DNA of 64,000 bases from Nitrosomonadales bacterium (GCA_016234685.1 JACRAT010000029.1:1-64000), one strand, 5' to 3'; shown: positions 51,037-60,076, counted from the first letter of the stretch. Made by a program: numbers and translations. The notes: generated by a model not told the origin, from the sequence alone.

Positions 51037-51666
51037 ATGATGAGCACGACCGAAACCAAACCCATCCCCGAGGGATATATGCAAGATGCCAAGGGTGCGC
51101 TGTGGCCCAAGGACACCGTGCGCGAGATCGATCTGGTGCGCGACGAGCTGGTGCGCGAGATCGTCGGCAAGGCCAAGACACAGTCGGAGGCGCTGGCACA
51201 GTTCAAGGCTGGCGTGTTCGGCGATATCGAAGCGTTCATCCAGCTCAGCGGCGAGAAATACGGTGTGAAGATGGGTGGCATCAAAGGCAACGTCAGCCTG
51301 ATTACCTTCGATGGCCGTTACAAGGTGCAGCGTGCCGTGGCCGAGTCGCTGGCCTTCGACGAGCGCTTGCAGGTCGCCAAAGAGCTGATCGACCAGTGCA
51401 TCCACGAATGGAGCCAAGGGTCGCGCTCCGAGATCCGCGCACTCATCAACGATGCGTTCCAAGTGGACAAGGAAGGCCGCGTCAACTCCGCGCGCATCCT
51501 GAGCCTGCGCCGCCTCGACATCAAGGATGAAAAGTGGGGCCGCGCCATGCTGGCCATTGGCGAGAGCATTCAGGTGGCGGGAAGCAAGACCTACTTCCGC
51601 GTGTACGAGCGTATCGGCGATACCGACCAGTACCGCCCGATCAGCCTTGATATTGCGGCGGTGTGA
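51037..51666 (+). CDS. DUF3164-like phage protein
   Basis: PEGYMQDAKGALWPKDTVREIDLVRDELVREIV. Confidence 0.85.
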   Translation: MMSTTETKPIPEGYMQDAKGALWPKDTVREIDLVRDELVREIVGKAKTQSEALAQFKAGVFGDIEAFIQLSGEKYGVKMGGIKGNVSLITFDGRYKVQRAVAESLAFDERLQVAKELIDQCIHEWSQGSRSEIRALINDAFQVDKEGRVNSARILSLRRLDIKDEKWGRAMLAIGESIQVAGSKTYFRVYERIGDTDQYRPISLDIAAV

Positions 51667-51667
51667 A

Positions 51668-51919
51668 GTGAATACGCTGATTGTTTTCTTAGGCACTTTC
51701 GCCACCGTGTTTGCACTTGGATTTCAGAGCCAGAACGTGAATCAGGGCCACTACAAGGCCGCGATGCTGACCTCGTTCTGCATCGGCGGCGGCAATCTGG
51801 TGATCCTGCGCTCTATCCCGGACGGCAACCTATCCGCCCTGCTGGCCTACCTGCTGGCAGGCCCCATCGCCATCGTGGCCAGCATGTGGATACATCAGCG
51901 GACGCTGGGCAGGAAGTAG
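51668..51919 (+). CDS. Small phage membrane protein
   Basis: GTG start after DUF3164-like stop; three hydrophobic segments. Confidence 0.6.
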   Translation: MNTLIVFLGTFATVFALGFQSQNVNQGHYKAAMLTSFCIGGGNLVILRSIPDGNLSALLAYLLAGPIAIVASMWIHQRTLGRK

Positions 51920-51985
51920 CCTGTGGTCTGGATCACCACCTGTAGCAGATTAACGATTTACCCAACCAACGAAAGGAGCAACACC

Positions 51986-52270
51986 ATGAAGAAGCAAGAA
52001 CTAATCGCTCAGATAGCAGCAGAAATCGGCATCAAGCAAGGCGCTGTCGAAAACGTGTTGGACTGCCTTGGAATCCTCGCCCAGAGTGCGCTGGCCAATG
52101 GTGATGAGGTAACGCTGCCCGGCATTGGCAAGCTGTCGGTAAAGGCCAAGTCGGCGCGCACAGGTCGCAACCCAAAGACCGGCGAAACGATGGAAATACC
52201 CGCCAAGAACGTGCCGCACTTCACCGCCGCTAAGGCGTTGAAGGATGCGGTGAGCGTGCCGCACCACTAA
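51986..52270 (+). CDS. HU family DNA-binding protein
   Basis: MKKQELIAQIAAEIGIKQGAVENVLDCLG, TGRNPKTGETMEIPAKNVPHFTAAKALKDAV. Confidence 0.9.
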   Translation: MKKQELIAQIAAEIGIKQGAVENVLDCLGILAQSALANGDEVTLPGIGKLSVKAKSARTGRNPKTGETMEIPAKNVPHFTAAKALKDAVSVPHH

Positions 52271-52332
52271 TCCCTCGCCTCCAGCCCGTTGAATCAGCGG
52301 GCTGCGGGAGATGATTTTAGTCAGGAGAAGAA

Positions 52333-52527
52333 ATGCTTAAAACGACTGCAAAGACGGCGCAACTGGAACTGCACGATACATGCAGCAACCATGTCTGGAA
52401 GTTCGAGATTGATTACCTTGAGCCTAGCGTAGTTGTCAGCAAAAACGGGATTCGCAAAACAACTATTGGGCGGGTGGAATACCCAATAACTACAGAATTT
52501 TTAATGAGTCTGACGAAAGGGATATGA
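52333..52527 (+). CDS. Hypothetical protein
   Basis: 64 aa with SD (aggagaag). Confidence 0.5.
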   Translation: MLKTTAKTAQLELHDTCSNHVWKFEIDYLEPSVVVSKNGIRKTTIGRVEYPITTEFLMSLTKGI

Positions 52528-52528
52528 C

Positions 52529-53230
52529 ATGAGCGATTCCAGAAAAGCGATATTGGAGAAGATCAAGAAGTGCTTGGCGCTGTCCGCCAGCAGCAATGAG
52601 CACGAGGCTGAGGCAGCCTTGCGTCAGGCTCGCGCGCTGATGAAAAAGCACAGCATCGATGATCAGGACGTGCTGGCCTACGAGGCCAGTGAGCAGCACG
52701 CAAAGGCCGGGGCGCAATCCAGCCCACCCGGATGGGAGCAATCCTTGGCGAACAAAGTATCTGCCGCGTTCGGATGCCGGGTGATATTTTCCTCGGGGTG
52801 GGCGATGAGCCAAGCCAAGTGGAAATTCATCGGTTGCGGCGCATCGCCAGAGGTGGCTTCCTATGCGTTCCAGGTGCTGCATCGCCAATGCAAACGCGCC
52901 CGTGCAGAATTCATTGCCGACAAGTTGAAGCGCTGCAAGCTGGCCACCAAAACGCGCCGGGCCGATCTGTTCTGTCAGGGCTGGCTGCACGCTGTGTCAG
53001 GCAAGATCGCCGCGCTGATCAACAGTGAACGGGAAGAGGATGCCATCGAGGCCTATGTCGCCAAGAACTACCCAAGCCTGAGCGATATGAAGCGGCGTGA
53101 CCGGAATGCCGGACGCAACTTGAGAGACCGTGAATACAACGACATTGGTGCGGGTTATTCCTCCGGCAAGAATGCAGATCTCAATCGCGGTGTTGATGGC
53201 ACAGAGCAGTTTAAGTTGGGGGCAGCATGA
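52529..53230 (+). CDS. DUF2786-like protein
   Basis: ILEKIKKCLALSASSNEHEAEAALRQARALMKKHSID. Confidence 0.85.
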   Translation: MSDSRKAILEKIKKCLALSASSNEHEAEAALRQARALMKKHSIDDQDVLAYEASEQHAKAGAQSSPPGWEQSLANKVSAAFGCRVIFSSGWAMSQAKWKFIGCGASPEVASYAFQVLHRQCKRARAEFIADKLKRCKLATKTRRADLFCQGWLHAVSGKIAALINSEREEDAIEAYVAKNYPSLSDMKRRDRNAGRNLRDREYNDIGAGYSSGKNADLNRGVDGTEQFKLGAA

Positions 53231-53742
53231 GCGACCTCACCAAATACTACCTCCAGCTCGTCGGCATCGCCAAGGGCTGGGCGATGAAGAACCTGCCGGG
53301 CTGGAGCGACGAGATCCACCGTGACTTATTGCAGCGCCACGGTGCGATGGTGGTCGGCGGGCGCATCTCGGCCAGCAGCTTGAATGTTCCGCAGCTCGAT
53401 GCAGTGCTGTGCGATTACGAGCGGCGCGGCTGGAGTCGGCAGAAGCGCATCTTCAGCGGCGGCGGGGATGCCCAAAAAGTGCCTGAGCGCATTGCCATGA
53501 TGGTGCGGATGTGGGGCAAGCTGGGCAAAGCAGGCAAGGTGGAAAAAGCCACCCGCCCGGCGCTGCTGGCCTTCTGCGCGCGGCAGACTGGGCGTGACGT
53601 GCCGAATCTGGATAGCCTTTCTGTGGCCGAGTCGCAGAAGATCATCGAAGCGATGAAGGGATGGTTGGCACGGGACGCTGCGCGCCCCTCCCTCTCCCCA
53701 ACCCTCTCCCGTGGGGAGAGGGAGCAAGCGCGAAAGGCGTAA
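53227..53742 (+). CDS. GemA-like regulatory protein (Mu gp16 family)
   Basis: LTKYYLQLVGIAKGWAMKNLPGWSDEIHRDLLQRHG. Confidence 0.85.
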   Translation: MSDLTKYYLQLVGIAKGWAMKNLPGWSDEIHRDLLQRHGAMVVGGRISASSLNVPQLDAVLCDYERRGWSRQKRIFSGGGDAQKVPERIAMMVRMWGKLGKAGKVEKATRPALLAFCARQTGRDVPNLDSLSVAESQKIIEAMKGWLARDAARPSLSPTLSRGEREQARKA

Positions 53743-53746
53743 ACCC

Positions 53747-54148
53747 ATGACGAACCACTGGCCGGTGGTCGATGCCGAGCTGCTGCGCACCCTGCCGCCG
53801 GTGCTGGGTGCGGTGGTGCGGGCGCTGGGCTTTGGGCGTGCCAAAGAGTTCCTGGTCGAACGCGGCGGGGTCAATGTCAGCATCCCCAAGCACCGTAGCG
53901 CTGGCCTTGGTCTGAGCGACGAGGAACTGGCCAGACTGCGCGAAATGCTTGCCCCGCACATGGACGCTGCCGACCGGGTGTGGATGCCCAAACCCGATAA
54001 GCTGTTCATTCGGGTGCGCGACGAACAGATCCGCCGTGAGAAGCATCGCTACAGCATCACCGCTCAGGCTCGACAGCATAATCTCTCCAGTCGCCATATC
54101 CAGAATGTGCGCCGCGAGGGGGATGATGCGCAGCTGGACTTGTTCTAG
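53747..54148 (+). CDS. Mor-like middle/late transcription activator
   Basis: LGFGRAKEFLVERGGVNVSIPKHR plus C-terminal HTH TAQARQHNLSSRHIQNVRREG. Confidence 0.85.
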   Translation: MTNHWPVVDAELLRTLPPVLGAVVRALGFGRAKEFLVERGGVNVSIPKHRSAGLGLSDEELARLREMLAPHMDAADRVWMPKPDKLFIRVRDEQIRREKHRYSITAQARQHNLSSRHIQNVRREGDDAQLDLF

Positions 54149-54278
54149 CCAGCACGCATACGTTTAAAAATCACCACGCGCATTTGAAATGCCAGCGATC
54201 TGCCAAAATCAACCCATCGCACCACTCGAACACACTAAGCCCTCAAAGCGCGTTTAAATCGGTTTCGCTCCATCCTCG

Positions 54279-54298
54279 GGCGGGAAACATTTCCCGCC
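54279..54298. promoter_or_regulatory. Palindrome GGCGGGAAA-CA-TTTCCCGCC
   Basis: Perfect 9-bp arms, in the gap between mor-like gene and head operon. Confidence 0.65.
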
Positions 54299-54350
54299 GT
54301 GTTTCTCCTCCCCTCAAGCGGCATGATGCTCTCCATCAACAGGAGCCTCC

Positions 54351-55364
54351 ATGCCGAACGCCAATCAACCCTCTGCCAACTTCGCCGCCCTCACCTTTGA
54401 GCTGGGCGCGGGCGGTGATGCGGTCACGACCGAGGCACATTTGCTGCCGGTGGGGCCGTTTCGGTCGAGCGACATTCGCCCAGTCGAGTGCGCAGCGTGG
54501 CAGTTGGATGCCTCCATCGCGGCGCGAGTGATAGCGCGGGCAGCCAATCGCAAGACGGACACGCTGATCGACTATGAGCACCAGAGCCTGCGCTCGGAGG
54601 CCAACGGCCAGAAGGTGCTGGCAGCGGGCTGGATTCCTAACACGCTGGAGTGGCGTGAAGGCAAGGGCTTGTACGCCATCAACATTGGCTGGACGGCGCA
54701 GGCGCGCCGCGAGATCGCCGACAAGCAGTATCGCTACATCAGCACGGTCTTCTATTACGACGGAATCACCGGCGAGGTGCTGGAGATCATTTCTGTTGCC
54801 CTGACCAATACCCCCGGAATCGACGGCCTTGACGCGCTGGCAGCGATGGCGCGGGCGGCCTTGTCGCGGGGAGAGCTTTCCGATTTTTCAACCACAGGAG
54901 ACGCCGACATGGCACTTACTGACCAGCAGGCAGCTGCGCTCACCATCGAGCGTGATGGCCTAAAGACCAATGTGGCGGCTCTGACCGCCGAGCGTGATGG
55001 CCTGAAGACGCAGGTTGCGGCGCTCACCTCTGAGCGTGATGACCTGAAAACCAAGGTGAACGCAATTGAGGCAGAAAAAGTGCAAGCCGCGCTGAAAGCC
55101 GAAAAATCCAAGTGCGAAGAGATGATTCAGGCTGCGCTGACCGGCGGGGTCTTGACTCCGGCTGAGGAGGGTTATGCCCGCAAGAAGACTCTTGCTGACT
55201 TGACCGAGTACCTAGACACGAAAAAGCCGCTGGCACTACTGAACAAGCAGGCTGGCGGCAAGGGTGGCGCGGGCGAACATGGCCTGACGCAGGAGGAACT
55301 GGCGATGTGCACCAAGATGAATGTCAAGCCGGAAGAGTTCGCCAAGAACAAAGCCAAATCCTGA
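54351..55364 (+). CDS. Phage protease/scaffold (Mu gpI-like, possible internal scaffold start at 54909)
   Basis: LLPVGPFRSSDIRPVECAAWQLDASIAARVIARAANRKTDTLIDYEHQSL. Confidence 0.9.
   Translation: MPNANQPSANFAALTFELGAGGDAVTTEAHLLPVGPFRSSDIRPVECAAWQLDASIAARVIARAANRKTDTLIDYEHQSLRSEANGQKVLAAGWIPNTLEWREGKGLYAINIGWTAQARREIADKQYRYISTVFYYDGITGEVLEIISVALTNTPGIDGLDALAAMARAALSRGELSDFSTTGDADMALTDQQAAALTIERDGLKTNVAALTAERDGLKTQVAALTSERDDLKTKVNAIEAEKVQAALKAEKSKCEEMIQAALTGGVLTPAEEGYARKKTLADLTEYLDTKKPLALLNKQAGGKGGAGEHGLTQEELAMCTKMNVKPEEFAKNKAKS
54942..55067 (+). repeat. Three tandem 42-nt repeats in the scaffold region
   Basis: TIERDGLKTNVAAL / TAERDGLKTQVAAL / TSERDDLKTKVNAI. Confidence 0.85.
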
Positions 55365-55393
55365 CTTGAAACTTAACAAACTGGAGAAGATTC

Positions 55394-56308
55394 ATGCCTA
55401 TTACCGCCGCTCAACTTGCAGCACTGCATACCACGCTGGTCACACGTTTTAACGCCGGTCTCGCTGCCGCGCCGAATCACTGGAATCAGATTGCCAAGCC
55501 GATTTCCAGCAATGGCAAGTCGAACACCTACGCTTGGCTCTCTCAATTCCCGGCTTTCCGCGAATGGGTCGGTGCGCGCCAGCACAAAAAAATGTCTGAA
55601 ACGGCGTTCACGGTGGTGAATCGCAAGTTTGAAAACACGGTTGACGTTCAGCGCACTGATCTGGAAGACGACAATTTTGGTCATTACGGCGACATTGCCG
55701 AAAGCTACGGCCAGTCCGTCATGGATCTCCAGAACGAGCTGGTCTTTCAGGCATTGCGTGATGGGTTCGCGCAGGTTTGCTACGACGGTCAGTACTTCTT
55801 CGACACCGATCATCCGGTTGCGCCGAGTGAAGACGGCACCGGCGTGCCAGTACTGGTGAGCAATGTGCAAGCAGGTGTACTGGAACCCTGGGTATTGCTG
55901 TGCACCGAACGCGCTGCGCGGCCTCTGTACTTGCAGGAGCGCATCAAGCCTCAGTTTGAGGCGGTGACCTCTGCTCAGAATCAGAATGTATTCGATCTGG
56001 ACGCCTACAGCTACGGCGGTCGCTGGCGCGGAGCGGTGGCCTACGGCTTCTGGCAATGCGCATTCGGCTCGCGCGCAGCGCTGACCGTTGACAATTTCAA
56101 TGCCGCCTACAAGGCGATGGAAGAAATGAACGGTGATGGCAATCGTCGCTTGGGCATCACGCCAGACATCCTCGTGTGCGGCCCGGAAAATCGTGCGGCA
56201 GCGGAAGCGCTGCTGAAGGCTGCTCAAAACGCCAACGGCGCGTCGAATACGAACTTCAACAAGGTGAAGTTGCTGGTGTCGCCGTTCATGTGCTCACCGC
56301 TGGTCTGA
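55394..56308 (+). CDS. Mu-like major head subunit (gpT)
   Basis: LHTTLVTRFNAGLAAAPNHWNQIAKPISSNGKSNTYAWLSQFPAFREWVG. Confidence 0.92.
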   Translation: MPITAAQLAALHTTLVTRFNAGLAAAPNHWNQIAKPISSNGKSNTYAWLSQFPAFREWVGARQHKKMSETAFTVVNRKFENTVDVQRTDLEDDNFGHYGDIAESYGQSVMDLQNELVFQALRDGFAQVCYDGQYFFDTDHPVAPSEDGTGVPVLVSNVQAGVLEPWVLLCTERAARPLYLQERIKPQFEAVTSAQNQNVFDLDAYSYGGRWRGAVAYGFWQCAFGSRAALTVDNFNAAYKAMEEMNGDGNRRLGITPDILVCGPENRAAAEALLKAAQNANGASNTNFNKVKLLVSPFMCSPLV

Positions 56309-56331
56309 TCTAACAACTTAAGGAGAACGTG

Positions 56332-56712
56332 ATGGCAAATAAGGTATTTTTTGTGCGCGTCAATGCAAAAACCGGTGAGGGCAAGTTTTTTCGCTGCGGC
56401 TTGGAGTTTTCTCGCGAATGGCGTGAAGTAGAGGCGGATGAAGCGACGGCCAATCGCCTGCGTGAAGAGCAGATGCTGGAGGTGTCTGATGTCAGTCCGA
56501 GTGCCTCTGATTCCGCCCCTTCGGTTCCGACCGACCCGGCAGGGCGTGTCGCTGCGATTAAGGATGTCATCGCCTCGCTGGACAAGAGCAACGCTGATCT
56601 TTGGCTTGGCAGCGGTGCGCCGAAGGTGTCTGCCATTGAGGCGGTGACCGGCTGGACGCTATCTGGCGCAGAGCGTGACGCAGCGTGGTCTGACTCTCAG
56701 GCTGCTCAGTAG
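56332..56712 (+). CDS. HI1506-like phage protein
   Basis: FFVRVNAKTGEGKFFRCGLEFSREWREVEADE, after gpT. Confidence 0.7.
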   Translation: MANKVFFVRVNAKTGEGKFFRCGLEFSREWREVEADEATANRLREEQMLEVSDVSPSASDSAPSVPTDPAGRVAAIKDVIASLDKSNADLWLGSGAPKVSAIEAVTGWTLSGAERDAAWSDSQAAQ

Positions 56713-56717
56713 GCATC

Positions 56718-57209
56718 ATGGCCTTCGCTACTCGCTCTGACCTGTTGGCGCGCAGCAATGCGCGTCGGCTGTTTCAACTGGCGGTGCCTGCTGACGTGCA
56801 GATGCCGCCCGATGACGCCCTGAGAGTGGCGATCACCGGAGGTGACCTGACGGCGCTGTCCGGCGAGGATCGAGCCTCCGTCGAGCTGGCGCTGGCGGCC
56901 ATTGATCAGGCTTTGGCCGATGCCGAGCAGTTGATCTTGAGCTACCGCATTCCCGTCACTGCCAGTAGCCCGCTGATCTCCCGGCTGTGCGCGACTGTCG
57001 CGATGTTCTACCTGCAAGGTGATGAGCGGATGGTGGACGAGGTGAACAAGGCCTATGAAGCCGCAGTAGCTACACTGAAATCACACGTCCGAGGTGAGAT
57101 CAATCTGCTGCCAGAAAGTATAGCCGAGGCGGCGCTGCCGGAAGATCAGGTGATTTTCATCAGCTCACCGCGCCGGTATGGCGGCTTGGCACCGGATGGT
57201 GGCTGGTGA
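56718..57209 (+). CDS. DUF1320-like protein (Mu gp36-like)
   Basis: MAFATRSDLLARSNARRLFQL...ALAAIDQALADAEQLILSYRIPV. Confidence 0.85.
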   Translation: MAFATRSDLLARSNARRLFQLAVPADVQMPPDDALRVAITGGDLTALSGEDRASVELALAAIDQALADAEQLILSYRIPVTASSPLISRLCATVAMFYLQGDERMVDEVNKAYEAAVATLKSHVRGEINLLPESIAEAALPEDQVIFISSPRRYGGLAPDGGW

Positions 57210-57691
57210 TGGTTTCGCTACATCCAATCATTGTGATGCTGGCCACCAAGCCAGCGTGGTTCGCCGGAAACTGGTTTCGCAAGGTGGCCGGAGCATCTGA
57301 GTACGCGCAAATCAAGCCTGAAGCCCTGCCACTACCTGCTGCATGGGTGGTGCGCAGCTCAGACAAGGGGGAGCCGATCGGCGTCCGTCTGGATCTGGAC
57401 ACGCCTGAGTTCGACGTGGTGATCGCAGTCTCGAATGCGCGCAGTCATACGCCGGGCGACACCGATGAGCAACTTCTCAAATATCGACAGGCAGTGTACC
57501 GCTTGCTGCGTGGCGAAGAGGGTGCGCCCGACACAAAGCCCATCACCTGGCACGGCGGGCGAGTGATCGAGTACACCGATGGAGACCTGTACTGGGCAGA
57601 CAGGTACAGTTTTCAGGCAGTTATTGACAACCACTTGCCAGATCCCGCCGCCCATTTGGATGGCATAACGAAAATAGGAGGTAATCCATGA
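57206..57691 (+). CDS. Mu gp37-like protein
   Basis: Position between gp36-like and sheath genes. Confidence 0.75.
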   Translation: MMVSLHPIIVMLATKPAWFAGNWFRKVAGASEYAQIKPEALPLPAAWVVRSSDKGEPIGVRLDLDTPEFDVVIAVSNARSHTPGDTDEQLLKYRQAVYRLLRGEEGAPDTKPITWHGGRVIEYTDGDLYWADRYSFQAVIDNHLPDPAAHLDGITKIGGNP

Positions 57692-59178
57692 TCTCGAATC
57701 CACAAGTTCCCAACGCGCTGCGTTATCCGGGCGCGTATATCGCCATCGACGGCTCACAGGCCGGGCTGGGTGGGGACATTCCCGCCGTCTTGCTGGTCGG
57801 TCAGAAGCTGGCCACGGGCACGGCCCCTGTGGCTGAGATTACTCGTGTTGCCAGCGTGCAGGATGCGATCAACAAGGCGGGAGCTGGCTCTATGCTGGCA
57901 CAAATGGCCGCGCGCTACCGTGCCGTCGATCAGGCGCTGGATCTGTACATGCTGCCTTATGCGGATAATCCGGCTGGCGTGGCTGCGACAGGTTCGATCA
58001 CTCTCGCCACACCGGTAGCGGGAGCGTCGGCAGGCACGCTGGTGCTGTATATCGCCGGGCGTCCGGTCAGTGTCGGCATCAGCGCCGGGATGACCGCAGC
58101 TCAGGCTGCAACTGCAATCGTCACCGCGATCCGCGCAGTAGGTGCGGATATTCCGGTGGTGGTTGCGGTTGATGCCGTCGTCCCGGAAACCGTTGTGCTG
58201 ACAGCCCGTCACAAGGGTACCTGCGGCAACAACATCGACTTGCGGCTGAATCTGTATGGCGAGGAGAAACCAGCAGGACTCACGGTGTCGATTGCCGCAA
58301 TGGCTGGCGGGACGGGTGATCCAGCCCCCTCAATCGTCGAGGGGGTGGGAATCGACAACATGCTTGACGGTCGCTGGTATCGCTATATCGCGCTTGGTAT
58401 GAACGATGCTGCGACCTTGGCAGCATGGCATGTGGAAAGCCAGGATCGCTACTCTACGGCCAATCAGGCCGGGATGCGGATATTTACGGCGCATCGAGGT
58501 AATTTCACCACGGCGGCGGCTTTTGGCGAGACCAAGAACTACGAGCATATCTCCATGCTGAGCTTGGGTATCAATCCGACCAGCACATGGGAGGCTGCCG
58601 CCATCGTATGTGCTGCCGCTGCGCCGCGTTTGTACAACAACCCGGTGCAGTCTCTCGAAGGCACTCCACTGCCGGGCATGATCGGCCAGAAATATCACTT
58701 CTGGTCTGATGCCAACAGCCTGCTGTTCAAGGGTATGAGCGTGATGCAGGCCGCCCGTGATGGTTCGTGCAGTATCAAGCGACTGGTTTCGATGTACCGC
58801 TTCCGTCCTGATGGCAGCACGGATGATGCATTCCTGGACATCAACACTGCCGAGGTGATGGAGCGCATTCGCTATGAACAGCGCATCAGTTCGATTCAGC
58901 GTTTCACGGGGTCGGCAGCGGCGAAAAGCAATGAGGGCTATCGTCCCGGCCTGCGCATCACCACCGTGGAAGATGTGCGCGCTCATTTGCTGAGCCTGTA
59001 CAAGAACAAGCTGATGCAGGAGTTTGGCTGGGTGCAGAACTACGAGTACTACAAATCCACCCTGCTTGTGGAGCAAGACCCGACCAATCCAAGCCGGTTC
59101 AACTTCGCCGATCAGCCGGTGCTGTTGTCGCCGTACTACATCCTTGCGGGTGTCGCCCAGTTCCGCAAGGCCGTTTAA
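57688..59178 (+). CDS. Phage tail sheath protein (Mu gpL-like)
   Basis: GAYIAIDGSQAGLGGDIPAVLLVGQK and C-terminal sheath region. Confidence 0.92.
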   Translation: MISNPQVPNALRYPGAYIAIDGSQAGLGGDIPAVLLVGQKLATGTAPVAEITRVASVQDAINKAGAGSMLAQMAARYRAVDQALDLYMLPYADNPAGVAATGSITLATPVAGASAGTLVLYIAGRPVSVGISAGMTAAQAATAIVTAIRAVGADIPVVVAVDAVVPETVVLTARHKGTCGNNIDLRLNLYGEEKPAGLTVSIAAMAGGTGDPAPSIVEGVGIDNMLDGRWYRYIALGMNDAATLAAWHVESQDRYSTANQAGMRIFTAHRGNFTTAAAFGETKNYEHISMLSLGINPTSTWEAAAIVCAAAAPRLYNNPVQSLEGTPLPGMIGQKYHFWSDANSLLFKGMSVMQAARDGSCSIKRLVSMYRFRPDGSTDDAFLDINTAEVMERIRYEQRISSIQRFTGSAAAKSNEGYRPGLRITTVEDVRAHLLSLYKNKLMQEFGWVQNYEYYKSTLLVEQDPTNPSRFNFADQPVLLSPYYILAGVAQFRKAV

Positions 59179-59202
59179 TGAGCATTTGAAAGGGGTTTGA
59201 AC

Positions 59203-59565
59203 ATGGCACAAATCAATAACATTCGGACGGTCTCTGCCCCCTCGGTAGGAAAACTACCCTTGGCCGAGAAACCGGGAACTTTTACGCCCAGCGGTTTCAA
59301 GCGTGAGCATAAGCCGGGGCGGCTGGCCGCTGATGGCGGCTATACCGAGACATCCTCTCCGGCGAAGCTGGAGCTGAGCCTTAATCTGCACGGTGGTTTT
59401 GATGTTCAGGCGCTGAATAACATCAAGGACGAGGATGTCACCGTGCGTTTGGCTGATGGCAGCGTACACCTGATGAGCATGGCTTTTGTGACAGAGCCTG
59501 TCCCCGTCGATGGGGGTGACAGCAAGATGACCATCATCTCCAATACCTCTGAAAAGATCGCGTAG
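59203..59565 (+). CDS. Phage tail tube protein (Mu gpM-like)
   Basis: GKLPLAEKPGTFTPSGFKREHKPG..., after sheath. Confidence 0.82.
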   Translation: MAQINNIRTVSAPSVGKLPLAEKPGTFTPSGFKREHKPGRLAADGGYTETSSPAKLELSLNLHGGFDVQALNNIKDEDVTVRLADGSVHLMSMAFVTEPVPVDGGDSKMTIISNTSEKIA

Positions 59566-59572
59566 GTGAATC

Positions 59573-59848
59573 ATGGCTAAGCTGATACTGAAACACCCGC
59601 TGACTCTGGGGAAGCTGACGGTCTCTGAGCTTAACTTCAGAGATTTCACCACGGCTGCCGACTACCTGTCTTTTGATCAGCGCGGCGGAGTAGCTCAGCG
59701 CATCGCGCTGATCGCCTCGCTGAGTGGCACTGACGAAGAGTTGGTCAAGCAGCTGCGCGGCGTCGATTATCGTGCTGCCGAAAAGATGGCCGATGCGATG
59801 ATCGAAGCAGACGCGACCGCATCGGTGGAGGACGCTGAAAAAAAGTAG
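59573..59848 (+). CDS. Phage tail assembly protein (Mu gp41-like), zero-frame product
   Basis: LTLGKLTVSELNFRDFTTAADYLSFDQRGGVAQRIALIASLSG. Confidence 0.85.
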   Translation: MAKLILKHPLTLGKLTVSELNFRDFTTAADYLSFDQRGGVAQRIALIASLSGTDEELVKQLRGVDYRAAEKMADAMIEADATASVEDAEKK

Positions 59849-59985
59849 CCAGAATCATCGCCGCCTGTGCTCTAGTTGCAAGGGGGATGCATCAGGATTT
59901 GCGGTATGTCGAATCGTTGCCGCTTCCCAAGCTGTTCATGTGGGCGCGAATCGCGGCGGCGATGGAAGGCAGGGCATTCGAATAA
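59839..59985 (+). CDS. -1 frameshift extension of tail assembly chaperone
   Basis: Slippery A AAA AAG at 59839-59845 just before the TAG; -1 frame reads VARIIAACALVARGMHQDLRYVESLPLPKLFMWARIAAAMEGRAFE*. Confidence 0.75.
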   Translation, partial: KKVARIIAACALVARGMHQDLRYVESLPLPKLFMWARIAAAMEGRAFE

Positions 59986-60000
59986 GACCTATCTCGGCCA

Positions 60001-60018
60001 GCGGGAAATGTTTCCAGC
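60001..60018. promoter_or_regulatory. Palindrome GCGGGAAA-TG-TTTCCAGC
   Basis: 7 of 8 arm positions pair; upstream of tape measure; third copy of the motif. Confidence 0.55.
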
Positions 60019-60076
60019 GTAATTCAGAAGGTGTGTAGTTGGTAAGCTCCAGTGTGATCCCACTGGAGCTTTTTAC

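Noticed and set aside
50848-51705. 285-aa - strand ORF opposite the DUF3164-like gene
   Set aside because: Antisense shadow of a conserved phage gene
55373-56227. 284-aa - strand ORF opposite the major head gene
   Set aside because: Antisense shadow; sense frame is a clear gpT homologue
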